DNA of 64,000 nt, from contig JAFQAP010000002.1 in NCBI GenBank assembly GCA_017399965.1, positions 1-64,000 on the forward strand, given 5' to 3'. The notes beneath the pieces are model-generated. The model worked only from the letters and a program-made list of their open reading frames with translations, searched no databases and was not told the DNA's origin. The number at the start of each line of letters is the position of its first letter. Within the stretch, counting starts at the first letter, position 1. This stretch comes from Clostridia bacterium (GTDB lineage Bacteria > Bacillota > Clostridia > Oscillospirales > CAG-382). Below, one piece after another: positions 51,614 through 61,295 of the stretch. The position numbers and the translations under genes were made by a program.

Positions 51614-51683
51614 AATATGAAAAAATGTAATCGGATCATTTATTTGTGCCGTGCTTACACAAATAACCGAAAGTGAGCAACCT

Positions 51684-52796
51684 ATGAACAGAAGTTTTCG
51701 CCTTTCCACAGCGTTGGATGTGGACGATCTCCTGCTGGAGTGTATCCCATACGCTATAAGTCTGGCAAATGAGAAATATAGATTTGACCCGCCTCTAACG
51801 GTACACGAAGTAAACCGCTGGGGCAGAACAGGCACCCGTGCGGACGTGATCTTTGAGTTTATGGACGACCCTCGTTTTTTTGAAAACCAACCTGTAATAA
51901 AGGGTGCAAAGGAATTCGTCCGCAAGCTTTCCCGTATGACGGAGATATTCGTTACCACGGCAGTTTGGCCGGAATATATGACATTGCGCTTCCAGCGTAT
52001 CCTGAAGGAATTTCCCGAAATCCCCCAGGACCATATTCTTATGGGTTCCCGAAAAGATATGATCGACGTGGACATACTGTTTGATGACGGTATGCACAAC
52101 GTGCTCAGCTCCAATGCCGCGTATCCTATTTTGATGCGCCGTCCTTGGAATCAGGAGGCGACAGGGATACTTTCTGTAAATAATTACGATGAATTTCTTA
52201 AATTGGTAGAGATAATTGCCAACGGATACAGCGTAAAGCAGGAACAGCATGCGCTCAGTGAGGGCGGTATAGTTGTCCTTGTGGGTCCATCCGGCAGCGG
52301 AAAAAACGAAATCGCGGGAGAATTGCTTAAGCAGGTTCCGTCTTTTGAAAAACTGATCAGTTATACAACGGATAAAGCAGTGTGCAACCGTGAGAACGGA
52401 TGGTATCATTATATCACAAACGAGGAATTCCGCCGCATTTCCGATAACGGCGAATTGTTCGAGACCACTACCTACGCTCATCATTTTTACGGTTCCCGCA
52501 AGGCGGACGTGGAAAATATACTTGCAAGCGGCAAAAACGTGCTCACGGTAATGGATATTTGCGGTGCGATGGCTTTGAAGACCCACTTTCCTCACGTGAT
52601 CACCGTTTACGTAAAGCGGGATAAAAAGGAGCTTATCACCGCTATACTTAACAAGGATTGCACCACCGAGGATAAGGCAAACCGATTATTGTCGATTTCT
52701 GCCGAATCGCGTAATGAGCAGGTGTGTGATTATACCGTTAAGTTTGACGATTGCCTGCAGGCGGTAAAGCGTATCCGTGAAAGACTGTGCGTATAA
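51684..52796 (+). CDS. 5'(3')-deoxyribonucleotidase-like HAD fused to guanylate kinase-like domain
   Basis: A 370-residue cytoplasmic fusion. The first part (about 1-175) resembles NT5C-type HAD nucleotidases: ALDVDDLLLECIPYA with the D-x-D pair, TTAVWP, and DVDILFDDGMHNV. The second part (about 195-370) resembles guanylate kinase: Walker A GPSGSGKNE near 202, ISYTTDK, ENGWYHYITNEEF, and AHHFYGSRKADVENIL. The classical Walker A Thr/Ser after Lys is Asn here, which may lower catalysis. Opposing phosphatase and kinase modules in one protein are unusual. Likely first gene of a nine-gene operon with an ABC importer. Confidence 0.8.
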   Translation: MNRSFRLSTALDVDDLLLECIPYAISLANEKYRFDPPLTVHEVNRWGRTGTRADVIFEFMDDPRFFENQPVIKGAKEFVRKLSRMTEIFVTTAVWPEYMTLRFQRILKEFPEIPQDHILMGSRKDMIDVDILFDDGMHNVLSSNAAYPILMRRPWNQEATGILSVNNYDEFLKLVEIIANGYSVKQEQHALSEGGIVVLVGPSGSGKNEIAGELLKQVPSFEKLISYTTDKAVCNRENGWYHYITNEEFRRISDNGELFETTTYAHHFYGSRKADVENILASGKNVLTVMDICGAMALKTHFPHVITVYVKRDKKELITAILNKDCTTEDKANRLLSISAESRNEQVCDYTVKFDDCLQAVKRIRERLCV

Positions 52797-52817
52797 CAGG
52801 TATACGGAGTGTCAGCT

Positions 52818-53591
52818 ATGAATTTGAGCTTACAAAAAGCAAATTTCGGAAAAAGGATCATTGCCGGAATATTTGACGGAATATTCACGGGAATAATTGC
52901 CGTTGCAGTTGCGACGGTACTGTCTCTGCTTCTGGGTTACGACGGATATATGTCCGAACTGAATGAGACCTATGAGCGTTACGAAGCGGAGTACGAAGTA
53001 GACCTTCAGATAACCCGGCAGGAGTTTGATAAACTCAGCGAGCAAGAGCAGGCAGAGTACACAGAAAGGCTCGAAGCGCTGAACCAAGCTCTTGCAGAGG
53101 ACGGAGAGGCTGCTTACACCTACAATATGCTTATTAATCTTTCTCTGATCATACTCAGCCTGAGTCTGCTGTTGGGAGTAGTAGCCATAGAGTTTGTCGT
53201 TCCATTGCTTTTCGGCAACGGGCAGACTCTGGGCAAAAAGATATTCGGGATAGGAGTAATAAATTCCGAGCTTATTAAGGTTAATAACGTTCAGCTGTTT
53301 GTACGTGCCGTTTTGGGCAAGTTCGCCATAGAGCTTATGATACCGGTGTGCATAATTATTATGATATTTTTCAATTCCATCGGTATACTCGGCGCATTCG
53401 TGCTTATCGGCATTATAATTGTTCAGGCGGTGTGTGTGGCTGTCAGCCGTACCAATTCTCTTTTGCACGATACTTTGGCGGGTACCGTGGCAGTAGACCT
53501 TGCCAGCCAGCGTATATTCGATACGGCGGAAAAGAAGATCGAGTATATAAATAAGCTTCAGGCAGAGCAGGCAGCGCGCAAAGACTATTAA
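52818..53591 (+). CDS. RDD family membrane protein
   Basis: A 257-residue protein with four or more helices. It shows the RDD pattern (FGKRIIAGIFDGIFTG near the N-terminus, then FGNGQTLGKKIFGIGVINSE and RAVLGKFAIELMIPVC), with a coiled, Glu-rich loop between helices 1 and 2 (about 45-95). Its function is unknown. GGAG precedes ATG 52818. It lies between the nucleotidase-kinase gene and the ABC genes with short gaps. Confidence 0.82.
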   Translation: MNLSLQKANFGKRIIAGIFDGIFTGIIAVAVATVLSLLLGYDGYMSELNETYERYEAEYEVDLQITRQEFDKLSEQEQAEYTERLEALNQALAEDGEAAYTYNMLINLSLIILSLSLLLGVVAIEFVVPLLFGNGQTLGKKIFGIGVINSELIKVNNVQLFVRAVLGKFAIELMIPVCIIIMIFFNSIGILGAFVLIGIIIVQAVCVAVSRTNSLLHDTLAGTVAVDLASQRIFDTAEKKIEYINKLQAEQAARKDY

Positions 53592-53635
53592 AAAGTATAT
53601 AAAAAAACGTATATATATTTGAAAGGGCGACCAAT

Positions 53636-54739
53636 ATGAAAGTTGTATTGGAAAATCTAACCAAAATATTTCCCAGCCGCGACAAAAAATCCCAAAACCA
53701 AGTGGTAGCTGTCAGCGATTTCAGCTTCGAAATTCCCGACGGTCAGCTTGTTGGCTTGCTGGGTCCTTCGGGCTGCGGAAAAAGCACTACCCTTTATATG
53801 ATAAGCGGATTGCAGAAGCCTACCTCAGGTAAAATTTATTTCGGTGATGATGACGTTACCGAGCTTTCTACCGAAAACAGAGGTATAGGTCTGGTGTTCC
53901 AGAATTATGCGCTGTATCCCCATATGACAGTTCAGCAGAACATAATGTTCCCGCTTCAGAACCTTAAGGGTAAAGACAAGCTGTCCAAGCAGCAGATGCT
54001 TGACCGTGCGTATGAAGCGGCAAAGCTTGTTCAGATAGATGAGCTTATGGACCGTAAGCCCAGCGAACTTTCCGGCGGTCAGCAGCAGCGTGTTGCTATC
54101 GCACGTGCTTTGGTAAAAATGCCCAGAGTATTGTTGCTTGATGAACCCCTTTCCAACCTTGATGCGCGTCTCCGCCTTCAGACCCGTGAAGAGATCCGCC
54201 GTATCCAGAAGGAGACCGGCATAACCACCGTGTTTGTTACTCACGACCAGGAAGAAGCTATGTCTATTTCCGATATCATCGTAGTAATGAAGCAGGGCGT
54301 AGTTCAACAGATCGGCAAGCCCCAATCCGTATATGATGATCCTGCCAATCTGTTTGTTGCAAAATTCCTCGGAACCCCTCCCATAAATGTTCTCGAGGGC
54401 AAGGTTTTGGGCGGCAAAGTTTATATCGGCGATCAGGCGGTGATGAGCGTTAGCGGAGTAGAGGATATGGACGTTTATGTCGGTATCCGTCCCGAAGGTA
54501 TCGAACCCGCGCCCGACGGAGTCTTTGAATGTAAGCTCAGCAATGTTGAGGTTATGGGACGTGATGCCAGCGTGGTTTCTACTCATGCAGCAGCCCTTTC
54601 TCCCGTTATCCGTGCCATTATCAGCTCCGACATACGTGTAGATGCTGCGGCAGAAACCGTAAAATACAACATAAAGCCTCATAAATTCTTCCTGTTCAAC
54701 AAAGAAACCGAAGAACGCATCTGTTTCGAGGTGAAGTAA
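53636..54739 (+). CDS. ABC importer ATPase (MalK/UgpC family)
   Basis: A 367-residue carbohydrate-type (CUT1) ATPase: Walker A GPSGCGKS at 43-50, signature LSGGQQQR near 145, Walker B LLLDEPLSNLD, H-loop VTHDQEEAMS, and a TOBE regulatory domain from about 240. It powers the permease pair encoded next (one-base gap). CUT1 ATPases take up sugars or glycerol phosphates; here the neighbours suggest another possible substrate, nucleotide-related, which is inference only. Confidence 0.95.
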   Translation: MKVVLENLTKIFPSRDKKSQNQVVAVSDFSFEIPDGQLVGLLGPSGCGKSTTLYMISGLQKPTSGKIYFGDDDVTELSTENRGIGLVFQNYALYPHMTVQQNIMFPLQNLKGKDKLSKQQMLDRAYEAAKLVQIDELMDRKPSELSGGQQQRVAIARALVKMPRVLLLDEPLSNLDARLRLQTREEIRRIQKETGITTVFVTHDQEEAMSISDIIVVMKQGVVQQIGKPQSVYDDPANLFVAKFLGTPPINVLEGKVLGGKVYIGDQAVMSVSGVEDMDVYVGIRPEGIEPAPDGVFECKLSNVEVMGRDASVVSTHAAALSPVIRAIISSDIRVDAAAETVKYNIKPHKFFLFNKETEERICFEVK

Positions 54740-54740
54740 G

Positions 54741-55679
54741 ATGGTTGACAGTAAGAAGCATTGGAAGGCGTGGCTTTATTTATCGCCCGCTATCATTCTG
54801 TTGCTGGTGTTCACCGTTTGGCCCATATTCAATACATTGCGTATGGCGTTTCTCAACGGTTACGGAAATATGGCGGCTATAGGCGGTCAGACGTTTGATT
54901 TCGGTATACAGAATTTTGTAAAAGTTATAGAATATAAAGAGTTTTTGCAGTGTCTGCAAAATACCGCCATCTTGTGCGTTGCCACCGTACCCATTTCCAC
55001 CGTGCTTGCGCTGCTTATTGCCGTAGCGCTCAATTCCATAAAGCCTCTGCAGAAAACCCTGCAGACTATATTCTTCCTGCCCTACGTTACAAATTCCATT
55101 GCTATCGGTATGGTTTTCGCCGCAATGTTCAATATAGTAGGTCTTAAGCAGGGAAGTAATATGGCGGATACCTGGGGAATCATAAATAATGTTATCCAGT
55201 TTTTCGGCGGAGAGCCTATCAACTGGATAAACGCCGGCTCTTCCTATATTGCCAATATGGCGGTAATGATAATTTATATAGTGTGGAACGCTCTTCCCTT
55301 TAAGATACTTATTCTTTTGGGCGGTCTGCAGAGTATAAATAAGCAGTATTACGATGCCGCCAAGGTTGACGGAACACCAAAAAGAAGAGTTCTTACCCGC
55401 ATAACCATTCCCTTGCTTTCTCCTATGCTGGCGTACGTTATTATCACCGGCTTTATAGGCGGATTTAAGGAATATTCCAGCATAATCGGTATATTCGGCG
55501 AAAAAATGGGCCCTGCAGACGATGCAGGCAGACTCAATACCATGGTCGGCTTTGTTTATGACGCATTGGAAAGAGACCGTCAGGGCCGTGCCAGCGCTGC
55601 GGCGCTTATCCTGTTCGCGATAATTCTTATCGTAACCTTGATAAACAACAAGGTTATCAAGAAGCGCGTTCATTATTAG
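54741..55679 (+). CDS. ABC importer permease (MalF/UgpA type)
   Basis: A 312-residue permease with six helices and the EAA loop YYDAAKVDGTPKRRVLTRITIPLLSPML (about 200-227). It pairs with the next gene to form the channel. Confidence 0.93.
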   Translation: MVDSKKHWKAWLYLSPAIILLLVFTVWPIFNTLRMAFLNGYGNMAAIGGQTFDFGIQNFVKVIEYKEFLQCLQNTAILCVATVPISTVLALLIAVALNSIKPLQKTLQTIFFLPYVTNSIAIGMVFAAMFNIVGLKQGSNMADTWGIINNVIQFFGGEPINWINAGSSYIANMAVMIIYIVWNALPFKILILLGGLQSINKQYYDAAKVDGTPKRRVLTRITIPLLSPMLAYVIITGFIGGFKEYSSIIGIFGEKMGPADDAGRLNTMVGFVYDALERDRQGRASAAALILFAIILIVTLINNKVIKKRVHY

Positions 55680-55691
55680 GAGGTGCCGTAA

Positions 55692-56588
55692 ATGTCAAAA
55701 AATAATGCAAATGCAGTAATGCAGGAGCGGGATATACACAAGATCACCGCGGGACAGCTTATAACCCGTATCTTATCCAAAAGCTTCACCTATATATTCC
55801 TGCTTATAATGGCACTCATCGTCCTGTTCCCGTTTTACTGGATGATAATTTCCTCACTTAAAACTTTGGCGGAATACCGTCAGGCAATTCCCACATTCTG
55901 GCCCCGCCAGCTTATGTTTGTAAACTATGTGGATGCGTTTACTACCGCAAATCTGGGCGATCTGTTTCTGAACACCCTGTATGTCGGCTTAGTATCCACT
56001 TTGCTCAGTCTGGTCATCACCGTGCTTTCCGCTTTTGCCTTTGCAAGACTTGAATTCAAGGGCAAGGAAACTCTGTTCGGTATGCTTCTTGCTACTATGA
56101 TGATCCCCGGCGAGCTGTTCACCATTACAAACTATATCACCGTAAACAGATTGGGATGGATGCACACCTTTACTGCTCTTATAGTACCTTTTCTGGTAAG
56201 CGTGTTTTACATCTATTTGCTTCGTCAGAATTTTATGCAGATACCCAACGAACTGTACCTCGCCGCCAAGGTGGACGGTACTTCGGATATAAAATACCTG
56301 TGGAAGGTAATGATCCCTCTCTCGCTTCCCACCCTTATCTCCATCACCATTCTCAAGATGATGGGCGCGTGGAACTCGTATATCTGGCCCAAGCTGGTCG
56401 CAAACGACGATGCTCACCAGATGATCACAAACGGTCTGCGCAACGCTTTTACCGATACTTCCGGTCAGGCAAACTATCCTGTGCAGATGGCGGCGGTAGC
56501 TATCGTATCCGCACCTCTGTTTTTGGTATTTTTGTGCCTGCGTAAGTATATTATGTCCGGCGTAAGCCGCAGCGGCATAAAGGGATAA
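55692..56588 (+). CDS. ABC importer permease (MalG/UgpE type)
   Basis: A 298-residue permease with six helices and EAA loop LYLAAKVDGTSDIKYLWKVMIPL (about 190-213), 12 bases after the first permease gene with AGGAGG upstream. Second channel subunit. Confidence 0.93.
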   Translation: MSKNNANAVMQERDIHKITAGQLITRILSKSFTYIFLLIMALIVLFPFYWMIISSLKTLAEYRQAIPTFWPRQLMFVNYVDAFTTANLGDLFLNTLYVGLVSTLLSLVITVLSAFAFARLEFKGKETLFGMLLATMMIPGELFTITNYITVNRLGWMHTFTALIVPFLVSVFYIYLLRQNFMQIPNELYLAAKVDGTSDIKYLWKVMIPLSLPTLISITILKMMGAWNSYIWPKLVANDDAHQMITNGLRNAFTDTSGQANYPVQMAAVAIVSAPLFLVFLCLRKYIMSGVSRSGIKG

Positions 56589-56641
56589 TTTTAATTGCAA
56601 ATAATTTAAAAAACATAAAAACCGAAAGGACAAACAAAGTT

Positions 56642-58063
56642 ATGAGCAAGAAAATCATAGCAGTGCTGTTGAGTCTGGTTATGGTAATGGGCATATTAGC
56701 CCTGACCGGCTGTAACGCAAACAACTCCAATAATGCGTTTGCCGTTCCCGAAACCGGATTTAATCCCGACGAAGTAGTAGAGATCACCTTTACTCACACC
56801 ATGGGCGCAAAGCTTCAGGAGGTTCTCAATACCTATATTGCAGAATTCAACAAGCTTTACCCCAACATTCACATCACCCATCAGTCTGCGGGCGGTTGGG
56901 GCGATATTAACGGTCAGATCAATACCGAGATCGCAGGCGGCAATCAGCCCAATATCGCTTATTGCTATCCCGACCACGTTGCAATGTACAATATTGCAAA
57001 ATCCGTTGTAACTCTGGATAACCTTATTGCAAGCGATATGGCTATTCCCGGAACCGAAGAAATACTGGGACTTACCGATGCGCAAAAGGCAGACTTTATC
57101 GAAAGCTATTATAACGAAGGTCTTGCATACGGCGACGGACTTATGTATACCATGCCTCTTAACAAATCCACCGAGGTTTTGTATTACGATAAGGACTTCT
57201 TTACAGAAAACAATCTCACCGTTCCCACCACTTGGGAAGAGATGTGGGAAACCTGCGAAAAGATCCTCGCTATCGACCCCGATTGCTATCCTCTCGGCTA
57301 TGACGCAGAGGACAACTGGTTTATTACTCTGTGCGAGCAGATGGAAACCGGCTACACCAGCGCTGAAAACGGCGGCGAATACCTTTTCAACAACGATGCA
57401 AACAAGGCTTTCGTAAAAGAGCTTCGTGAGTATTATCAGAAGGGCTATTTCACCACTCAGGAGCTTTACGGCAGCTACACCTCCAACCTTTTTGTAGAGA
57501 CTACCGATACCCGCTGCTATATGTGTATCGGCTCCTCCGGCGGTGCATCTTATCAGATGTCCAATAACGATACCGCAGACGGAACCTTTGCTTTTGAAGT
57601 AGGCGTTGCACCTATTCCTCAGTATAACGCAGAAAACCGCAAGGTTATTTCTCAGGGCCCCAGCCTCTGCATCCTTCAGGGCGCGTCCACTACAGACCAG
57701 CAGATACTCGCTTCCTGGTTGTTCGTTAAGTTCCTTTGCACCAACGTTGATTTCCAGGCAGAGTTTTCTATGGCTTCCGGATATATGCCCGTTCTTAAAT
57801 CCGTTACCGAAAACGAAAACTACGCCAACTGGCTGGCAAAGGGCAACGGCTACGAATATCTGGTAGCAAAGTGCGTTCAGATCGGTATCGACGGACGTGA
57901 CAATTATTTCGTATCTCCCGCATTCAACGGCTCTTCTACCGCTCGTACTCAGGTAGGCGCGCTTTTGCTTAAGTGCCTCAGCGGCGAAGCAGCAGACGAT
58001 GCGGCTGTTGATGCTCTTATCAACACCGCATTCCAGGACGCTATCGACGAATGTGAATATTAA
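56642..58063 (+). CDS. ABC importer substrate-binding lipoprotein
   Basis: A 473-residue solute-binding protein of the UgpB/MalE-like cluster: lipobox LTGC near 23, then EITFTHTMGAKLQEVLNTYIAEFNKLYPNIHITHQSAGG and GDGLMYTMPLNKSTEVLYYDKDFF. The ligand is not decidable by eye. An acidic pocket is not evident. It is followed eight bases later by the nuclease-like lipoprotein, so both are surface partners of the importer. Confidence 0.93.
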   Translation: MSKKIIAVLLSLVMVMGILALTGCNANNSNNAFAVPETGFNPDEVVEITFTHTMGAKLQEVLNTYIAEFNKLYPNIHITHQSAGGWGDINGQINTEIAGGNQPNIAYCYPDHVAMYNIAKSVVTLDNLIASDMAIPGTEEILGLTDAQKADFIESYYNEGLAYGDGLMYTMPLNKSTEVLYYDKDFFTENNLTVPTTWEEMWETCEKILAIDPDCYPLGYDAEDNWFITLCEQMETGYTSAENGGEYLFNNDANKAFVKELREYYQKGYFTTQELYGSYTSNLFVETTDTRCYMCIGSSGGASYQMSNNDTADGTFAFEVGVAPIPQYNAENRKVISQGPSLCILQGASTTDQQILASWLFVKFLCTNVDFQAEFSMASGYMPVLKSVTENENYANWLAKGNGYEYLVAKCVQIGIDGRDNYFVSPAFNGSSTARTQVGALLLKCLSGEAADDAAVDALINTAFQDAIDECEY

Positions 58064-58071
58064 TTTTCGGT

Positions 58072-59418
58072 ATGAATATTAAAAAAAGCTTTTTATCAAT
58101 ACTACTTGTGCTTTGTCTTCTGACTGCCTGCCTTGCAGGCTGTCAGAAAGGCGGCACCGACAATTCCGACGATTCGGTCAGCACCGAATTTGTAGATTAC
58201 GTTGCAAACACCACGCTTAATATGCAATCCGGCACAAAAAAGCAGGAGGTTACCGTAAAGAGTTATATCGACGGTGATACGACCCACTTTTTCGTACCCG
58301 AGTCTATTGATCCGGACGGAGTGCTGAAAGCACGTTATATGTGCGTAAACACCCCTGAATCTACCGGAAAGATCGAAGAATGGGGCAAAAAAGCATCCAA
58401 CTTCACCAAGGAAAAGCTTATGAGCGCAAGCTCTATAATAGTTGAGTCCAACGACGGAAACTGGAACGTGGATTCCACCGGCGACAGATATCTGGTATGG
58501 GTATGGTATATGCCTCAGGGCTCGGATACATACCGTTGCCTTAATCTTGAGCTTATCCAGAATGGTTTGTCTATTTCCTGCGGTACCGTATCCGATCTTT
58601 ACGGAGTTGCCGCGTCAAATGCGTTCCAGCAGGCAAAAGCAAACAAGCTTCACGTTTTCTCCGGAGAGAAGGATCCCGAGTTCTTTTACGGCGATGCATA
58701 CGAGATCGACCTTATGGAGCTTCGTACGAATATAGAAAACTACGATAACGCAAAGGTGGCTTTCGAGGGAGTTGTCACATATAACAACAATAACTCGGTC
58801 TACGTTGAAAGCTACGATGCTTTAACGGATATGTATTACGGTATCTCCGTTTATTACGGCTACGAAACGGGCGCGCTGCTTAATATGCTTAAAATAGGAA
58901 ACCTTGTCCGCATTGTCGGAACAGTAACCTATTACGAAGCAGGCGGCACCTGGCAGGTATCGGGGCTTTCATACCGTGAGTTTAAGCCCGATGATCCCGG
59001 TAACACCGTTATGGTAAGCGAGGGACATAAAGCGGCATACGTAGAGACAGCTGCAGATCTCTTTGCAAACGGCAAGATAGGTATCGAAATAGATTTCGAA
59101 GACGAACCGCCTGTTTCCAAGGAATTTGATTACGCCTTCCTCGCAATGAACACCACCGTTAGTATGAAGGATCTCACCGTTGTGGATGTGTATACCACGC
59201 ATAACGGAGGCGAATCCGACGGCGCAATGACACTCACCTGTGAATCCGACGGTATCGAGATCACGGTGCGTACCATCGTACTTTACGATGAAAACGGTGA
59301 GCTTATCACCGAATCCGCTTTTCTTGATAAAACCATTGATGTTGTGGGCATCGTGGATTATTTCAGCGGCGAATATCAGATAAAAGTGTTCTCAACTGAT
59401 GACATTACAGTACATTAA
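58072..59418 (+). CDS. Thermonuclease-like lipoprotein with OB-fold domains
   Basis: A 448-residue lipoprotein (lipobox LAGC near 23). Residues about 60-210 resemble staphylococcal thermonuclease: SYIDGDTTHFFVP, the RYMCVNTPES segment (equivalent to Arg35), IEEWGKKAS (Glu43-like), and DRYLVWVWY (Arg87-like). Two OB-fold-like domains follow (about 225-310 and 340-448). A surface-bound nuclease that cuts extracellular DNA or RNA is predicted. It is embedded in the importer operon. Confidence 0.8.
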   Translation: MNIKKSFLSILLVLCLLTACLAGCQKGGTDNSDDSVSTEFVDYVANTTLNMQSGTKKQEVTVKSYIDGDTTHFFVPESIDPDGVLKARYMCVNTPESTGKIEEWGKKASNFTKEKLMSASSIIVESNDGNWNVDSTGDRYLVWVWYMPQGSDTYRCLNLELIQNGLSISCGTVSDLYGVAASNAFQQAKANKLHVFSGEKDPEFFYGDAYEIDLMELRTNIENYDNAKVAFEGVVTYNNNNSVYVESYDALTDMYYGISVYYGYETGALLNMLKIGNLVRIVGTVTYYEAGGTWQVSGLSYREFKPDDPGNTVMVSEGHKAAYVETAADLFANGKIGIEIDFEDEPPVSKEFDYAFLAMNTTVSMKDLTVVDVYTTHNGGESDGAMTLTCESDGIEITVRTIVLYDENGELITESAFLDKTIDVVGIVDYFSGEYQIKVFSTDDITVH

Positions 59419-59439
59419 GAGAACGAAAGGAATAAGAAT

Positions 59440-61272
59440 ATGAAGAAAATTATTTCTGTGGCTCTTTGTCTGCTTATGGCGTTTTCCGTTCTTACCGCTT
59501 GTAAGGACGAGCAAACTGCGGGCAATGACCTCGAAAATGCCAAGGCGTATCTGGTAAATATGTACCAGACCGGCAGTAAAGACGAGCCTATGGTCCTGCT
59601 TATGGATAAGGACGTTCTTTCTGTCGTTACCATTGACGGCGTGAAATACGACGTTGCCTGGACAGTAACTGTTACCGAAGGCGCTTCCGATGCTATTAAG
59701 GTTGTTGAATCTTCTGTTCCCAACCACGTTAAGATCGACGTTCCCGACCTTCCCGAAACCGATATTCTGTTTACAGCGACCGCTACCGTAAAGGATGCGG
59801 AAGGAAATACCCAGGCCGCAAACTTCAAATATAAGGTTTCCGGTCTTGCAAGCGGTCCCAGCGTGCAGGAGATAATCGATATCGCATACGGTCTCGCACA
59901 GGGCGCTTCCACCGATGTGGCTTATACTCTTACCGGCACCGTAATTTCCATAGATACTCCTTATAGCAGCCAGTACAAAAACGTAACCGTTACTATGGAG
60001 ATCGAGGGATTTGAGGATAAACCCATTCAGTGCTACCGTCTTACCGGCGAAGGCGCAGACGTTGTGGCTGTAGGCGATACCATTACCGTTACCGGTATTA
60101 TTATCAACTATAAGGGTACCGTGCAGTACGATGCGGGCGCAAATATCAATGTTCTTGTCAAAGGTGAGGGCAACGGAGAAGTAAGCGAAGTTCCCGGCGA
60201 AGAATCCGATGTTTCCGGCGAAGTATCCGAAGTACCCGATGAAGAATCTCAGGTTCCCGGCGGCGATGTAAGCGAAACTCCCACTCCTGTAGAGAAGACT
60301 CCCGCACAGATCGTTGACGAAGCATACGGTCTTGCAGACGGCGAATCTCTTTCCTATTCCGCAACTCTTACCGGCGTCGTCGTTTCTGTTGATGATGCAT
60401 ATGACGAAGAGTTCGGCAACATTACTGTAACAATAAAGATCGAAGGCAAGGATGACAAGCCCATAAAATGCTACCGTCTTACCGGCACCGATGCGGACCG
60501 TATAGCAAAGGGCGATACTATTACCGTAACCGGCGTTATCAAGAATTATTTCGGCACTGTTGAATTCGATTTCGGCTGTGTTCTTGAAAACCGTGTTGCA
60601 GGCGGCGGAACACCTCCTTCCGTACTTACCGATCCCGCTCAGATCATGAATGCCGCTTACGAGCTTGAAAAGGGCGCTTCTATGGAATACGACGTAACCC
60701 TTAAAGGCGTTGTTACCAAAGTCACCGCTCCCTATGACCCTTCATATAAAAACATCAGCGTTGTTATTGACGTTGAGGGCTCAGACAAAGAACTTCTGCT
60801 GTACCGTCTTAAGGGCGACGAAGCTTCTCTTCTCGTAAAGGGTGATACTATTACCGTAACCGGCAGAATTATTAACTACAACGGTACTATCGAAATGGAG
60901 GCCGGCTGTACTATCCGTTCCCGCGTTTCCGGCGGCGGAACCGTTCAGACCGCACCTTCCGACCCCAAGGAGATCGTAAAGGCGGCATATGAGCTTGAGC
61001 CCGGCGATGCTCTGCCCTATAAGGCAACTCTTACAGGTACTATCATTTCCATAGATACCGAATACAGCGAACAGTACGGAAACATTACAGTTACTATCGA
61101 GATCGAAGGCTGTGAAGACCAGCCTATCAAGTGCTACCGTATGAAGGGTGAGGGCGCCGCAGCTCTTAAGGTTGGCGATGTTATCACCGTTTCCGGTACT
61201 ATCAAAAATTACCAACATTCTTCAGGCGAGTGCGAAGTTGAATTCGATTCCGGATGCACCTTCGTTAAATAA
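59440..61272 (+). CDS. Lipoprotein with four OB-fold-like repeats
   Basis: A 610-residue lipoprotein (LTAC near 20). An Ig-like domain (about 30-135) is followed by four repeats of about 100 residues (about 140-235, 285-385, 395-495, 505-610), each running AYxLxxGxS, LTGxVxSxxxxY, YKNVTVTxxIEG, CYRLTGxxA, VGDTITVTGxIxNYxGT. The repeats look like OB folds found in secreted nucleases and related proteins, with a Ser/Glu/Pro-rich spacer after the first. The binding target is unknown; nucleic acid is a reasonable guess. Confidence 0.75.
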   Translation: MKKIISVALCLLMAFSVLTACKDEQTAGNDLENAKAYLVNMYQTGSKDEPMVLLMDKDVLSVVTIDGVKYDVAWTVTVTEGASDAIKVVESSVPNHVKIDVPDLPETDILFTATATVKDAEGNTQAANFKYKVSGLASGPSVQEIIDIAYGLAQGASTDVAYTLTGTVISIDTPYSSQYKNVTVTMEIEGFEDKPIQCYRLTGEGADVVAVGDTITVTGIIINYKGTVQYDAGANINVLVKGEGNGEVSEVPGEESDVSGEVSEVPDEESQVPGGDVSETPTPVEKTPAQIVDEAYGLADGESLSYSATLTGVVVSVDDAYDEEFGNITVTIKIEGKDDKPIKCYRLTGTDADRIAKGDTITVTGVIKNYFGTVEFDFGCVLENRVAGGGTPPSVLTDPAQIMNAAYELEKGASMEYDVTLKGVVTKVTAPYDPSYKNISVVIDVEGSDKELLLYRLKGDEASLLVKGDTITVTGRIINYNGTIEMEAGCTIRSRVSGGGTVQTAPSDPKEIVKAAYELEPGDALPYKATLTGTIISIDTEYSEQYGNITVTIEIEGCEDQPIKCYRMKGEGAAALKVGDVITVSGTIKNYQHSSGECEVEFDSGCTFVK

Positions 61273-61295
61273 AAATACATAAGGAGAAAAAAATT

